From Halomonas elongata DSM 2581 (GTDB taxonomy: Bacteria > Pseudomonadota > Gammaproteobacteria > Pseudomonadales > Halomonadaceae): 64,000 nucleotides of DNA. The DNA is taken from positions 2,232,001 to 2,296,000 of the forward strand of contig NC_014532.2 of the NCBI RefSeq assembly GCF_000196875.2. The letters are read 5' to 3'. A model generated the notes under the pieces. That model searched no databases, was not told the DNA's origin, and saw nothing but the letters and a program-made list of their open reading frames with translations. Position numbers and translations under genes: made by a program. Of this stretch, positions 30,021 to 39,803 are shown piece after piece (positions within the stretch are counted from its first letter, which is position 1; the number at the start of each line of letters is the position of its first letter).

Positions 30021-31628
30021 ATGGCAGTGCTAACGACACAGATCAATCCGCGCAGCGAGGGTTTCCAGACCAACGAGGCGTCGATGCGCGCCGAGGTGGG
30101 CCGGTTGCGCGAGCTGACCGCGGCGATCCACCAGGGTGGCGGCGAGAAGGCTCGCGCCCGACATGAGTCGCGCGGCAAGCTGTTCGTCCGCGACCGTATC
30201 GATCACCTGCTCGACGAGGGCTCGCCCTTCCTCGAGTTCTCGGCGCTGGCCGCCCATGAGGTCTATGACAGTCCGGTGCCCGCCGCCGGTGTGGTCACCG
30301 GCATCGGCCGGGTCTCCGGCGTGGAATGCGTGATCGTCGCCAACGACGCCACGGTCAAGGGCGGCACTTACTTCCCGCTGACCGTGAAGAAGCACCTGCG
30401 CGCCCAGGAGATCGCCCGCAAGCATCGCCTGCCCTGCCTCTATCTGGTGGATTCCGGCGGTGCCTACCTGCCGTGCCAGGACGAGGTCTTCCCCGACCGC
30501 GACCATTTCGGGCGCATCTTCTATAACCAGACCACCCTCTCCGCCGAGGGCATTCCGCAGATCGCCGTGGTCATGGGCTCGTGCACCGCCGGCGGCGCCT
30601 ATGTGCCGGCCATGGCCGACGAGTCGATCATCGTCCGCGAGCAGGGCACCATCTTCCTCGGTGGTCCGCCGCTGGTGAAGGCCGCCACGGGCGAGTCGAT
30701 CAGCGCCGAGGACCTGGGCGGCGCCGATGTTCACGCCAAGGTCAGCGGCGTCGCCGATCACTACGCCGAGAACGACGCCCACGCCCTGCAACTGGCGCGA
30801 CGCTGCGTGGCTCGGCTCAACTGGCAGAAGCGCGGTCAACTGGCCATGGCCGAACCCAGGCCGCCGCGCCTCGACCCCGAGGAGCTCTACGGCATCGTCG
30901 GCACCGATCTCAAGAAGCCCTTCGAGGTTCGCGAAGTGATCGGTCGCATCGTCGACGACTCCGCCTTCGACGAATTCAAGCGCACCTACGGCGACACCCT
31001 GGTCACCGGCTTTGCGCATATCCACGGCCACCCGGTGGGCATCGTCGCCAACAACGGCGTGCTGTTCTCGGAATCCGCCGTGAAGGGCGCGCATTTCATC
31101 GAGCTGTGCGCCCAACGCAAGATCCCGTTGGTCTTTCTGCAGAACATCACCGGCTTCATGGTCGGCTCCAAGTACGAGCACGAAGGCATCGCCAAGCATG
31201 GCGCCAAGCTGGTCACCGCCGTGGCCTGCGCCCGCGTGCCCAAGTTCACCGTACTGATCGGCGGCAGCTTCGGCGCCGGCAACTACGGCATGTGCGGCCG
31301 TGCCTTCGAGCCCAATCTGCTGTTCATGTGGCCCAACGCGCGCATCTCGGTGATGGGCGGCGAACAGGCGGCCGGCGTGCTGGCCCAGGTCAAGCGCGAG
31401 CAGCTGGAGCGCGAGGGGCGCGAATGGTCCGCCGAAGAGGAAGCTGCCTTCAAGCAGCCGACCCGCGACCAGTACGAGCACCAGGGCCACCCCTACTACG
31501 CCAGTGCGCGACTCTGGGACGACGGCGTCATCGACCCGGCCCAGACCCGCGACGTGCTCGGCCTCTCGCTCGCCGCCGCCATGAACGCCGAGATTGAGGA
31601 CACGAAGTTCGGCGTGTTCAGGATGTAG
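30021..31628 (+). CDS. liuB: Methylcrotonyl-CoA carboxylase beta subunit
   Basis: This 535-residue carboxyltransferase moves CO2 from biotin on LiuD to 3-methylcrotonyl-CoA. Motifs include [51 protein letters not shown] and [16 protein letters not shown], all typical of MCC beta. The ATG at 30021 follows AGAGGATATTCC; the longer frame upstream is read-through of liuA in another frame. It lies 62 bases after liuA, in a gap made of imperfect ACGAGC-like repeats. Confidence 0.96.
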   Translation: MAVLTTQINPRSEGFQTNEASMRAEVGRLRELTAAIHQGGGEKARARHESRGKLFVRDRIDHLLDEGSPFLEFSALAAHEVYDSPVPAAGVVTGIGRVSGVECVIVANDATVKGGTYFPLTVKKHLRAQEIARKHRLPCLYLVDSGGAYLPCQDEVFPDRDHFGRIFYNQTTLSAEGIPQIAVVMGSCTAGGAYVPAMADESIIVREQGTIFLGGPPLVKAATGESISAEDLGGADVHAKVSGVADHYAENDAHALQLARRCVARLNWQKRGQLAMAEPRPPRLDPEELYGIVGTDLKKPFEVREVIGRIVDDSAFDEFKRTYGDTLVTGFAHIHGHPVGIVANNGVLFSESAVKGAHFIELCAQRKIPLVFLQNITGFMVGSKYEHEGIAKHGAKLVTAVACARVPKFTVLIGGSFGAGNYGMCGRAFEPNLLFMWPNARISVMGGEQAAGVLAQVKREQLEREGREWSAEEEAAFKQPTRDQYEHQGHPYYASARLWDDGVIDPAQTRDVLGLSLAAAMNAEIEDTKFGVFRM

Positions 31629-31643
31629 GCGCGCTTCGCGTGG

Positions 31644-31689
<46 letters not shown>

Positions 31690-31791
31690 AAAATGCTGCC
31701 ACCAAGCAAGCAACGGAAGAGGGTTTTCTTAAAGCTTAAAGCTTATAGCTTACAGCTCTCCGAATCGGCCACCGCACAAGAGATAACCACC

Positions 31792-32625
31792 ATGGCAACC
31801 ATAGACACCTTTTCCCGACTGACGATCGACCCCCGCGGCGTTGCGTGGCTGACGCTGGATCGCCCTGATGTGCTCAACGCTTTCGACGATGCCTTGATCG
31901 GTGAGCTCAACGGGCATCTTCAGCATGTTCGGGAGGCCGCCGAGCGTGGCGAGATTCGCCTGCTGGTGCTGGGTTCCGAAGGCAAGCATTTCTCCGCCGG
32001 GGCGGATCTGGGTTGGATGAAGCGCATGGTCGACTACGACCTCGAGGACAATCTGGCCGACTCCCGCCAGCTTGCGGCGCTGATGCACGGGCTCGACACC
32101 CTGCCCTGCCCCACGCTCTGCCGGGTGCAGGGTGCGGCCTTCGGTGGTGCCGTGGGCCTGGCCGCCTGCTGCGATATCGTCATCGCCTCGGAGAAGGCTC
32201 GCTTCTGCCTTTCCGAGGTCAAGATCGGCCTCTCGCCGGCGGTGATCAGCCCCTATGTGCAACGCGCCCTGGGCGAGCGGCAGATGCGCCGCTACGCGCT
32301 GACCGCCGAGGTCATCGATGCTTCCACCGCCGAGGCCCTGGGGCTCGCGCACCGTGTGGTCGAGCCGGATGCCCTGGATGAGGCGGTCGACGCCATGGTC
32401 GAGACGCTGCTCGCCACCTCGCCGCAATCCAGCCGCGCCACCAAGGCGCTGCTCGCCGAGGTTGCACGCGAGCCCGACAGTGCCGCGACCCGCGAGCGCA
32501 CCTGCCGAGTGATCGCCGAGCTGCGCGTCAGCGACGAGGGCCAGGAAGGCCTGGCCAGTTTCTTCGACAAGCGCCGCCCCCGTTGGGCGCCCGAACCACC
32601 CTCCACCACGGAGCGCTCCTCATGA
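31792..32625 (+). CDS. liuC: Methylglutaconyl-CoA hydratase
   Basis: This 277-residue crotonase-family enzyme hydrates 3-methylglutaconyl-CoA to HMG-CoA. It contains FSAGADLGWMKRMVDYD, a hallmark of the liuC branch, and GAAFGGAVGLAACCDIVIAS, which forms the oxyanion hole. The ATG at 31792 starts MATIDTFSRL after ACCACC. The end overlaps liuD by four bases (ATGA). Confidence 0.92.
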   Translation: MATIDTFSRLTIDPRGVAWLTLDRPDVLNAFDDALIGELNGHLQHVREAAERGEIRLLVLGSEGKHFSAGADLGWMKRMVDYDLEDNLADSRQLAALMHGLDTLPCPTLCRVQGAAFGGAVGLAACCDIVIASEKARFCLSEVKIGLSPAVISPYVQRALGERQMRRYALTAEVIDASTAEALGLAHRVVEPDALDEAVDAMVETLLATSPQSSRATKALLAEVAREPDSAATRERTCRVIAELRVSDEGQEGLASFFDKRRPRWAPEPPSTTERSS

Positions 32626-34658
32626 GCCACGCTTTCGATACCCTGCTGGTGGCCAACCGCGGTGAGATCGCCTGCCGCGTGATGCGCACTGCCCGCCGCA
32701 TGGGCCTGCGCACCGTGGCCGTCTATTCCGACGCCGATGCCGGCGCCCGCCATGTGCGCGAGGCCGATGAAGCCGTGCGCCTCGGCCCGGCCGCCGCCCA
32801 GGCCAGCTATCTCGACATCCAGGCAGTGATCGCCGCCGCCCGGCGCACCGGCGCCGGTGCCGTACATCCCGGCTACGGCTTCCTCTCCGAGAACGGCGAT
32901 TTCGTCGCGGCCCTGGCCGAGGCCGACATCACCTTCGTTGGCCCGCCTGCCTCGGCCATCGCCGCCATGGGCGACAAGTCCGCCGCCAAGGCACGTATGC
33001 ATGACGCCGGCGTACCGCTGGTGCCCGGCTACCACGGCGACGACCAGGACGACGCCCTGCTCAAGGCCGAGGCTGACCGCATCGGCTACCCCGTATTGCT
33101 CAAGGCCAGCGCCGGCGGTGGCGGCAAGGGCATGCGCGTGGTGGAATCCGCCGAGGCCTTCCAGGCCGCGCTGGACGGCTGCCGTCGTGAATCCCGCGCC
33201 GCCTTCGGCGACGATCGCATGCTGATCGAGAAATACCTGACCCAGCCGCGCCACGTCGAGGTGCAGGTGTTCTGCGACAGCCAGGGCAACGGCGTTTATC
33301 TCTTCGAGCGCGACTGCAGCGTGCAGCGCCGCCACCAGAAGGTGCTGGAAGAAGCCCCCGCCCCGGGCATGACCGAGGCCCTGCGCCGCGAGATGGGCGA
33401 AGCCGCCGTACGCGCCGCCCGCGAGATCGGCTATGTGGGCGCCGGCACGGTCGAGTTCCTGCTGGATGCGGATCACAGCTTCTTCTTCATGGAAATGAAC
33501 ACCCGCCTTCAGGTCGAGCATCCCGTGACCGAGATGATCACCGGTCAGGACCTCGTCGAATGGCAACTGCGCGTCGCCATGGGCGAGCCCTTGCCGCTGA
33601 GCCAGGACGAGTTGACCATCACCGGCCACAGCTTCGAGGCACGTCTCTACGCCGAAGACCCGGCGCAGGACTTCCTGCCCGCCACCGGCACCCTGAACCG
33701 CTTCGAGCTGGATCTCGCCGGCGCCGGGCTCGAGCCGGCCCAGGTACGCCTGGACAGCGGCGTGGCCAGCGGCGATGCCGTCTCCATGCACTACGATCCG
33801 ATGCTGGCCAAGCTGATCGTCCACGGCGATGACCGCGAACAGGCGCTCGCCACCCTCAACCGCGCCCTGGCTGCCCTCGATATCCAGGGCGTGACCACCA
33901 ACCGCGACTTCCTGCAACGCCTGGCGACACACCCCGCCTTTCGCGCCGCCGAGCTGGACACCCGCTTCATCGAACACCACGAAGCGGAACTGTTCGCGCC
34001 GCGACACTATACGGCCGAAGAATACGCCAGCGCCGCCCTGGTCGGCCTCCACCAGCTCGGGCAGGAACGCGAAAGCGACTCACCCTGGGACCGCCACGAC
34101 GGCTTCCGGCTCAACGCCGAGCACACCATCCGCATCGCCCTCTGCGACCCGGACCGAATCGACGACGAAGACGCCCTGGTCATCGTCGAGGGCAAGCGAG
34201 CGGCTCCCGGCGCCCCCTGGCGCCTGCGCATCGGCGACCAAGCCTTCGACGCCACCCTGCAACCGCTCGATGGCGACGCCGTGGCGGTAACCCTGGACGG
34301 CCATCGCCGACGCCTGCAGACTCGACTGGTCGACAACAACCTGGTGGTGATGGTCGATCCGCGGCGCGAGACCCGACTGTTATGGCGACGCATCGACGCC
34401 ATCGACCACGGCCACCACGAGGCCGAATCCACCCTCACCGCGCCCATGCACGGCACCGTTGTCACCCTGCTGGTGCAACCCGGCGAACGTGTCGAGAAAG
34501 GCATGGCGCTGATGGTCATGGAAGCCATGAAGATGGAACACACTCTGACCGCCCCCGCCGACGGCCAGGTCGAAAGCTTCCACTTCCAGGCCGGCGACAC
34601 CGTGGGACAAGGCGATGTATTGCTGGAGTTCGCAGCCGTTGGGGACAGCGGTGAATAA
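32622..34658 (+). CDS. liuD: Methylcrotonyl-CoA carboxylase alpha subunit (biotin-containing)
   Basis: This 678-residue protein joins a biotin carboxylase (about 1-450: LLVANRGEIACRVMRTARR, ATP-grasp KASAGGGGKGMRV, MEMNTRLQVEHPVTEMITG), a linker domain, and a C-terminal biotinyl domain with VMEAMKMEHTL, whose Lys carries biotin. It supplies carboxybiotin to LiuB. The ATG overlaps the liuC stop. Confidence 0.96.
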   Translation: MSHAFDTLLVANRGEIACRVMRTARRMGLRTVAVYSDADAGARHVREADEAVRLGPAAAQASYLDIQAVIAAARRTGAGAVHPGYGFLSENGDFVAALAEADITFVGPPASAIAAMGDKSAAKARMHDAGVPLVPGYHGDDQDDALLKAEADRIGYPVLLKASAGGGGKGMRVVESAEAFQAALDGCRRESRAAFGDDRMLIEKYLTQPRHVEVQVFCDSQGNGVYLFERDCSVQRRHQKVLEEAPAPGMTEALRREMGEAAVRAAREIGYVGAGTVEFLLDADHSFFFMEMNTRLQVEHPVTEMITGQDLVEWQLRVAMGEPLPLSQDELTITGHSFEARLYAEDPAQDFLPATGTLNRFELDLAGAGLEPAQVRLDSGVASGDAVSMHYDPMLAKLIVHGDDREQALATLNRALAALDIQGVTTNRDFLQRLATHPAFRAAELDTRFIEHHEAELFAPRHYTAEEYASAALVGLHQLGQERESDSPWDRHDGFRLNAEHTIRIALCDPDRIDDEDALVIVEGKRAAPGAPWRLRIGDQAFDATLQPLDGDAVAVTLDGHRRRLQTRLVDNNLVVMVDPRRETRLLWRRIDAIDHGHHEAESTLTAPMHGTVVTLLVQPGERVEKGMALMVMEAMKMEHTLTAPADGQVESFHFQAGDTVGQGDVLLEFAAVGDSGE

Positions 34659-34770
34659 CACCAAGCAAGCGGCGACGGGGACAGCTCGCAGAGGGGGCGC
34701 TGTCACCGGGAAAGCTTCGATCAAGTGCTATAGCGCCAACTGGTCTTAGACACAAGGCAGGAGGTTATCC

Positions 34771-35670
34771 GTGGGATTCCCAAAGCAAGTCCGCCTCGTC
34801 GAGGTAGCCCCCCGCGACGGGCTACAGAACGAACCCGAGGCCATCGCCACCGACACCAAACTCGAGCTGATCGACCGCCTCGCCGATGCCGGCCTGCGAC
34901 ATATCGAAGCCGCCAGCTTCGTCTCTCCCAAGTGGGTGCCGCAGATGGCCGATCACCGCGAAGTGATGACCGGCCTCAAGCGCCGCCCCGGCATCACCTA
35001 CTCTGCCCTCACCCCCAACCTCAAGGGGCTCGAGGCAGCACTGGAATGCGGTGTTGAAGAAGTCGCGGTGTTCGGCGCCGCCAGTGAGGCCTTCTCGCAC
35101 AAGAACATCAACTGCTCCATCGCCGAATCCCTGGAACGCTTCGCCCCGGTGCTGGAACGCGCGCAACAGGCCGGCATCCGCGTGCGCGGCTATGTTTCCT
35201 GCGTGCTCGGCTGCCCCTACGAAGGCGAGATCGCCCCTGCCAAGGTCGCGGAGGTCGCCAAGGCCCTGTTCGAGATGGGCTGCTTCGAGGTCTCGCTGGG
35301 TGACACCATCGGCACCGGGACCCCGCTCAAGGCCAAGCGCATGCTCGAGGCCACAGCCCGCGACGTTCCCATGGACAAGCTCGCCGCCCACTTCCACGAC
35401 ACCTACGGCCAGGCACTCGCCAACCTCTACGCCGTGCTCGAGGAAGGCATCGCCGTGATCGACAGCTCCGTCGCCGGCCTGGGTGGCTGCCCCTATGCCA
35501 AGGGCGCCGCCGGCAACGTCGCCAGCGAAGACGTCGTCTACCTGCTCAACGGCCTGGGCATCGACAGCGACGTCGACCTCGAAAAGCTCGCCACCACCGG
35601 CGACTGGATCACCCAGGCCATCGGCCGACCCAACCGATCCAAGGTGAGTGTGGCCCTCGCTGCCAGGTAA
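34771..35670 (+). CDS. liuE: Hydroxymethylglutaryl-CoA lyase
   Basis: This 299-residue lyase splits HMG-CoA to acetyl-CoA and acetoacetate, the last step of leucine breakdown. It has [10 protein letters not shown], the metal-binding HFHDTYGQA, and the active-site Cys loop [19 protein letters not shown]. It begins with GTG at 34771, seven bases after a strong GGCAGGAGG site. A 112-base gap follows liuD. An intrinsic terminator closes the operon. Confidence 0.95.
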   Translation: MGFPKQVRLVEVAPRDGLQNEPEAIATDTKLELIDRLADAGLRHIEAASFVSPKWVPQMADHREVMTGLKRRPGITYSALTPNLKGLEAALECGVEEVAVFGAASEAFSHKNINCSIAESLERFAPVLERAQQAGIRVRGYVSCVLGCPYEGEIAPAKVAEVAKALFEMGCFEVSLGDTIGTGTPLKAKRMLEATARDVPMDKLAAHFHDTYGQALANLYAVLEEGIAVIDSSVAGLGGCPYAKGAAGNVASEDVVYLLNGLGIDSDVDLEKLATTGDWITQAIGRPNRSKVSVALAAR

Positions 35671-35686
35671 CCACGCCCCACAACGC

Positions 35687-35724
35687 AAAGCCCCCGAGCC
35701 GGGTGTCCGGCTCGGGGGCTTTTG
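35687..35724 (+). terminator. Rho-independent terminator of the liu operon
   Basis: A 16-pair GC-rich stem (AAAGCCCCCGAGCCGG with its complement) around a GTGT loop is followed by a short T-run, 17 bases after the liuE stop. A near-identical hairpin recurs at 41063-41100. Confidence 0.92.
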
Positions 35725-36088
35725 TCAGGTATTGCACTTGGTCACAAAAACCGTTCTCCCCTCAAGGTCCAAACGGCGCTGACCAACAACGGTAAGTCCT
35801 TGAACGATCGCTTCACACGGGCAGGTGAGCGCAAGCCCAACGGCCGCCTTCCATTCGATCAAGCATGTCGGCCCCATGGCATAGAACACCGCTTAAAGCC
35901 AGAAAGGCCACCAAAATCTGCCTGAGCCTGAGGTGCTGAGCCCGATGGAGCGTCTACGGTGTCACAAAAACAAACAGGCCTGCTTGTTTTTTTATTAAGG
36001 GCTGACTAGTCTTCAAAAGCCGCCCTTCGGCAAGCACCCCGTAAGTCCCAACAACAATGCATGGCCGACCATCGGCCCGGGAGACAAA
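35725..36088. other. Intergenic region upstream of the TRAP operon
   Basis: No gene is supported; a 67-codon frame here lacks a ribosome site and family features. The region holds a 20-base palindrome at 35969-35988 and, overlapping its right arm, a weak promoter-like pair: TTGTTT (35985-35990), 17 bases, then TAGTCT. Confidence 0.5.
35969..35988. promoter_or_regulatory. Palindromic operator candidate for the TRAP-operon TetR
   Basis: AACAAACAGGCCTGCTTGTT is a 20-base inverted repeat with one mismatched pair, about 100 bases before dctP. It overlaps a possible -35 element. A TetR-family gene lies within the downstream operon, and such regulators usually bind palindromes of this size near their own promoter. 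The T-run after it could alternatively suggest a weak terminator. Confidence 0.5.
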
Positions 36089-37228
36089 ATGATTCTCAAG
36101 CGAAGCCACCTGTCCCTGGCAATCGCCGCCGCCGTGATGCTGCCCGCCCTAGCCACCAGCGCCCAGGCCGAAACCTCGTTCATCGCCAATTCCTTCTACG
36201 ACCAGCAGCATCCGCATTCGAAGTACGGCTACATCGAGTGGGCCAACACCGTGCGCGAGCTGTCCGATGGCGAACTCGACCCGGAAGTCTACACCGGCAC
36301 CGTGCTGCTCGCCCCTCGCGCCAGTCTGCAGGGCATCCAGGACGGCATCGTCCAGGTGGCCCATCACGCCGCGGTCTACACGCCCTCGGAAATGCCGGTC
36401 GCCAATGCCGTGCAGGAGCTGGGCTTCAACTTCGATGACCCACTGGTCGCCATCCTCGCGGTCACCGACTTCAGCACCCACAACCCTATCCAGCTCCAGG
36501 AGTGGGAAGACCTCGACATCGTCTATCTCGGCGCCTATACCACGCCGCCCTACGTGCTGTTCTGCCGCGAGCCGGTGCGTAATCTCGAGGAATTACAGGG
36601 CAAGCGCATCCGCACCGCCGGCTCCACCGTCTCGGCCTGGGTCGAGCAGGCCGGCGGCATCCCGGTCAACGTGCCCTCCAGCGAGATGTACACCGGGCTC
36701 GATCGCGGCTCGCTCGATTGCGCCACCAACGCCGCCAATGACCTGATCGATCGCTCTCTCTGGGAAGTTGCCGAGCACACTACCCTGCTGCCCACCGGCA
36801 TGTATTGGTCCGGCCCGCAGTGGGGCTTCAACGAGGACTTCTGGTCCGGTCTGACCGATGATCAGCGTGATGTCTTCAAGCAGGCTTCCGCCAAGGCCAT
36901 GACGCGCATGATCGTGCAGTACCTCGCGACCGCCGACGCCGCCCTGGAGGAAGCCCAGGAGAAAGGCAATCACGTCTACCAGCCCGAAGCAGATCTGATG
37001 AGCTCGGTGGATGACTTCCGAGAGCAGGCCCTGACCGATGTCTACGACATCGCCCGCGATAAATACGGTGTCGACGACCCCGAAGCACTCATCGACGACT
37101 TCCTGGCCACCTACCGGAAATGGCAGGAACTACTCGCCGACATCGACCGCAATGATGAAGCGGCCTTGGCCGAGCTCGCCATGCAGGAAATCTACAGCAC
37201 CCTGCCAGACGACTACGGCATCTACTGA
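36089..37228 (+). CDS. TRAP transporter solute-binding protein (DctP family)
   Basis: This 379-residue periplasmic binding protein has a signal peptide (AIAAAVMLPALATSAQAE). The DctP fold shows ANSFYDQQHPHSKYGYIEWA, GKRIRTAGSTVSAWVEQAGG and MYTGLDRGSLDCATN, where the Arg typically binds a carboxylate. It captures an organic acid for the DctQM permease encoded downstream. The ligand is unknown; the adjacent amidohydrolase suggests a compound that is then hydrolysed. Confidence 0.9.
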   Translation: MILKRSHLSLAIAAAVMLPALATSAQAETSFIANSFYDQQHPHSKYGYIEWANTVRELSDGELDPEVYTGTVLLAPRASLQGIQDGIVQVAHHAAVYTPSEMPVANAVQELGFNFDDPLVAILAVTDFSTHNPIQLQEWEDLDIVYLGAYTTPPYVLFCREPVRNLEELQGKRIRTAGSTVSAWVEQAGGIPVNVPSSEMYTGLDRGSLDCATNAANDLIDRSLWEVAEHTTLLPTGMYWSGPQWGFNEDFWSGLTDDQRDVFKQASAKAMTRMIVQYLATADAALEEAQEKGNHVYQPEADLMSSVDDFREQALTDVYDIARDKYGVDDPEALIDDFLATYRKWQELLADIDRNDEAALAELAMQEIYSTLPDDYGIY

Positions 37229-37294
37229 GTCGCCCGCCGACGGCCGCTCACGGTGTCATCATCCGACGAGCGGCCCCCCTTCCGAGAGGTCCCG

Positions 37295-37924
37295 ATGAGC
37301 CAACGCCAGACCCAGGAACAGCGCTCCCGCCAGACCCAGGCCAAGATCATGCAGGCCACGCTGGAATGCGTGCTGAACCAGGGCATCCGCGCCACTTCCA
37401 CGGTCGATGTGGCCCGCGCCGCCGGCGTATCCCGCGGCGCCCTGGTCCACCACTACCCGACCAAGGAATCGCTGATGCAGGCCGCGCTCGCCGACCTCCT
37501 CGAACGCGAGGTGGAAAGCGTGCGCGAACTGGCCCAGCGCCTGCGGGAAGGCGAGTTAGACGTGGACGGTCTGCTGCAGGCACTGCACGAGCACTTCAAG
37601 GGCGACCTGTTCATGGTCACCCTGGAATACCTCACCACCGCCCGCACCGATCCCGCCATCTTGAGCGTGCTGGAACCGCTGGCGGCACGCTTCAATGCAT
37701 CGCTGGAGCAGATCTGGGAGCAGCTCGTCGCCAATGGCGCCCACGCCAGCGACGAGAATCGCGTCGCCCTGAACGCCACCCTGTGCATGATGCGCGGCAT
37801 GGGCGCCCAGAGCATCTGGCGCGACGACCCGGCGCTCTACCGCGACATGCTGCTGTTCTGGAAGCGCATGCTGCTCGAGACCGGCTACATCGGTGTCTCT
37901 CTGAGCCCGGGAGATGCCACATGA
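37295..37924 (+). CDS. TetR-family regulator of the TRAP operon
   Basis: This 209-residue protein has an N-terminal TetR helix-turn-helix (QATLECVLNQGIRATSTVDVARAAGVSRGALVHHYPTKE, shown in part as STVDVARAAGVSRGALVHHY) and a helical ligand-binding domain. It sits between dctP and dctQ and overlaps dctQ by four bases (ATGA), so it is co-transcribed with the transporter. The palindrome at 35969-35988 is its likely operator. The inducer is probably the transported solute or a derivative (inference). Confidence 0.88.
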   Translation: MSQRQTQEQRSRQTQAKIMQATLECVLNQGIRATSTVDVARAAGVSRGALVHHYPTKESLMQAALADLLEREVESVRELAQRLREGELDVDGLLQALHEHFKGDLFMVTLEYLTTARTDPAILSVLEPLAARFNASLEQIWEQLVANGAHASDENRVALNATLCMMRGMGAQSIWRDDPALYRDMLLFWKRMLLETGYIGVSLSPGDAT

Positions 37925-38445
37925 ACCGTCCCCCCACACTTCGTTCTCTCGCCCTGGGCATCGAAACCCTCAGCGACTGGATCAACCGCGCCACCCTGAT
38001 ACTGGGCGCCTTGTTCCTGATACTGATGGCCCTGCACGTGACCCTGGATGTCGCGCTGCGCTACTTCGTCGGGCGGTCGTTCCCCGGCACGCTGGAGATC
38101 GTCTCCTTCTACTACATGGTGGCGCTGGTGTTCCTGCCGCTGGCCTACACCGAGCGCATGGGCGAGCACATCAACGTCGACGTGCTGGTCGGCCGCTTCC
38201 CGCCCTCCGTGCAGCTCTCGCTCTACCTGTTCGCCGGCACCCTGGGTGTGATCTATTTCGCCATGCTCGGCTACCAGGGCTACCTGGACGCACTGGAGGC
38301 CACCGCGTCCCAGGAGACCGCCATGGCCAATTTCACCTTCTACCTGTGGCCCAGCCGCTGGGCGCTGCCGCTCGGCTTTGGCGCCATCTGCCTCGCCATC
38401 GTCGCCAACATGTTGAAAGCCATCCGCCTTCGCCAGGCGCTCTAG
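37921..38445 (+). CDS. TRAP transporter small permease (DctQ)
   Basis: This 174-residue protein has four predicted membrane helices (about 25-48, 60-80, 98-118, 142-163), the size and layout of DctQ. ALRYFVGRSFPGTLEIVSFYYM and GEHINVDVLVGRFP are typical. It forms the small membrane subunit of the TRAP transporter with DctM, which follows nine bases later. Confidence 0.9.
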   Translation: MNRPPTLRSLALGIETLSDWINRATLILGALFLILMALHVTLDVALRYFVGRSFPGTLEIVSFYYMVALVFLPLAYTERMGEHINVDVLVGRFPPSVQLSLYLFAGTLGVIYFAMLGYQGYLDALEATASQETAMANFTFYLWPSRWALPLGFGAICLAIVANMLKAIRLRQAL

Positions 38446-38454
38446 GAGCCTGCC

Positions 38455-39762
38455 ATGAGTCATCTCGAGATCGGCGTGGCCGGCATCGTCGCCGCCCTCT
38501 CCCTGATCGCCCTGCGCGTGCCCATCGGTGTCGCCCTGGGGCTGGTCTCCATCGTCGGCATCGGCCAGCTGGTCAACATGCGCGTCGCCTGGGGCATGAT
38601 CTCCGCCACCCCTTTCGACTTCGCCGGCACCTGGGAGCTGACCGCCGCACCCATGTTCCTGTTCATGGGCTACCTGTGCACCGCCACCCGCATGACCGAG
38701 GGCCTGTTCCAGGCCATGCGGCTCTATCTCGCGCGGCTGCCCGGCGGGCTCGCGGTCGCCAGCGTGATGGCCTCGGCCTTCTTCGCCGCGGCATCCGGAT
38801 CCAGCGTGGCTACCTCCGCGGCCATGTCGCGCATCGCCGTGCCGGAGATGCTCAAACGGCACTACGACAAGGGCCTGGCCACCGGCACCGTGGCCGCCTC
38901 CGGCACCCTGGGCTCGCTGATCCCGCCCAGCGTGCTGCTGGTGCTCTACGGCGTCTACGCCCAGGTCTCGGTGGGCCAGCTGTTCATGGCCGGCTTCCTG
39001 CCCGGGCTGCTCTCGGCGCTGCTCTATATCCTGATGATCATGGCTCGGGTCAAGGCCAGGCCGGGGCTGGCCGGTCACGCTCAGGTCACCTCCACCTGGG
39101 ACGAAAAGTGGCAGGCCTTCCGCCATATCTGGCCGCTGCCGCTGCTGATCAGCGCGGTGCTGGGCGGTATCTTCCTCGGCGTGTTCTCGCCCACCGAGGC
39201 CGGAGCGGTCGGCACCACCATCGCCGCGCTGATCGCCCTGGCGCGCCGTACCCTGACCTTCACGGCGATCCGCGAGGCCCTGGTGCGCACCGCCGTCAAC
39301 ACCGCCAGCATCTTCATCATCCTGATCGGCTCGCTGTTCTTCACCCGCTTCCTGGCCATGAGCGGCGTACCCGCCGCCTTCTCGGAGCTGATCCTCGGCG
39401 TCAGCACCGAGACCTGGTGGATCATCCTCGCCGTGGCGCTGATCTACCTGGTGCTCGGCATGTTCATCGACTCCATCGGCCTGATGCTGTTGACCCTGCC
39501 GCTGATCCTGCCGCTGGTAGAGGGCGCAGACCTCAACCTGGTGTGGTTCGGCATCATCGTGGTCAAGCTGCTGGAAGTCGGCCTGGTCACCCCACCGATC
39601 GGCCTCAACGTCTACGTGATCAAGGGCGCACTGGGCAAGAGCGTGACCCTGCCCGAGGTGTTCCGCGGCGTCAGCTGGTTCATCGCCATGGACATCGTCA
39701 CCCTGCTGCTGATCGTGCTGATCCCGGCGCTCTCGCTCTATCTCCCCCAACAGATGCTGTGA
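38455..39762 (+). CDS. TRAP transporter large permease (DctM)
   Basis: This 435-residue, 12-13 helix protein is the ion-coupled permease. It has AAMSRIAVPEMLKRHYDKGLATG (shown in part as PEMLKRHYDKGLATG), GTLGSLIPPSVLLVLYGV, FSPTEAGAVGT and GLVTPPIGLNVYVIKG, all typical of DctM. It completes the dctPQM set. Confidence 0.94.
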   Translation: MSHLEIGVAGIVAALSLIALRVPIGVALGLVSIVGIGQLVNMRVAWGMISATPFDFAGTWELTAAPMFLFMGYLCTATRMTEGLFQAMRLYLARLPGGLAVASVMASAFFAAASGSSVATSAAMSRIAVPEMLKRHYDKGLATGTVAASGTLGSLIPPSVLLVLYGVYAQVSVGQLFMAGFLPGLLSALLYILMIMARVKARPGLAGHAQVTSTWDEKWQAFRHIWPLPLLISAVLGGIFLGVFSPTEAGAVGTTIAALIALARRTLTFTAIREALVRTAVNTASIFIILIGSLFFTRFLAMSGVPAAFSELILGVSTETWWIILAVALIYLVLGMFIDSIGLMLLTLPLILPLVEGADLNLVWFGIIVVKLLEVGLVTPPIGLNVYVIKGALGKSVTLPEVFRGVSWFIAMDIVTLLLIVLIPALSLYLPQQML

Positions 39763-39803
39763 TCCGACACAGAACGCCAACAAACGCCCCGAGGAATTTG
39801 CCC

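Noticed and set aside
32292..34052. 586-codon frame antisense to liuD
   Set aside because: Shadow of a conserved biotin carboxylase.
35722..35925. 67-codon frame after the liu terminator
   Set aside because: Starts inside the terminator region, has no ribosome site and no family features.
37885..39783. 632-codon frame antisense to dctQM
   Set aside because: His/Gln/Gly-rich shadow of two clear transporter genes; no ribosome site or domain.
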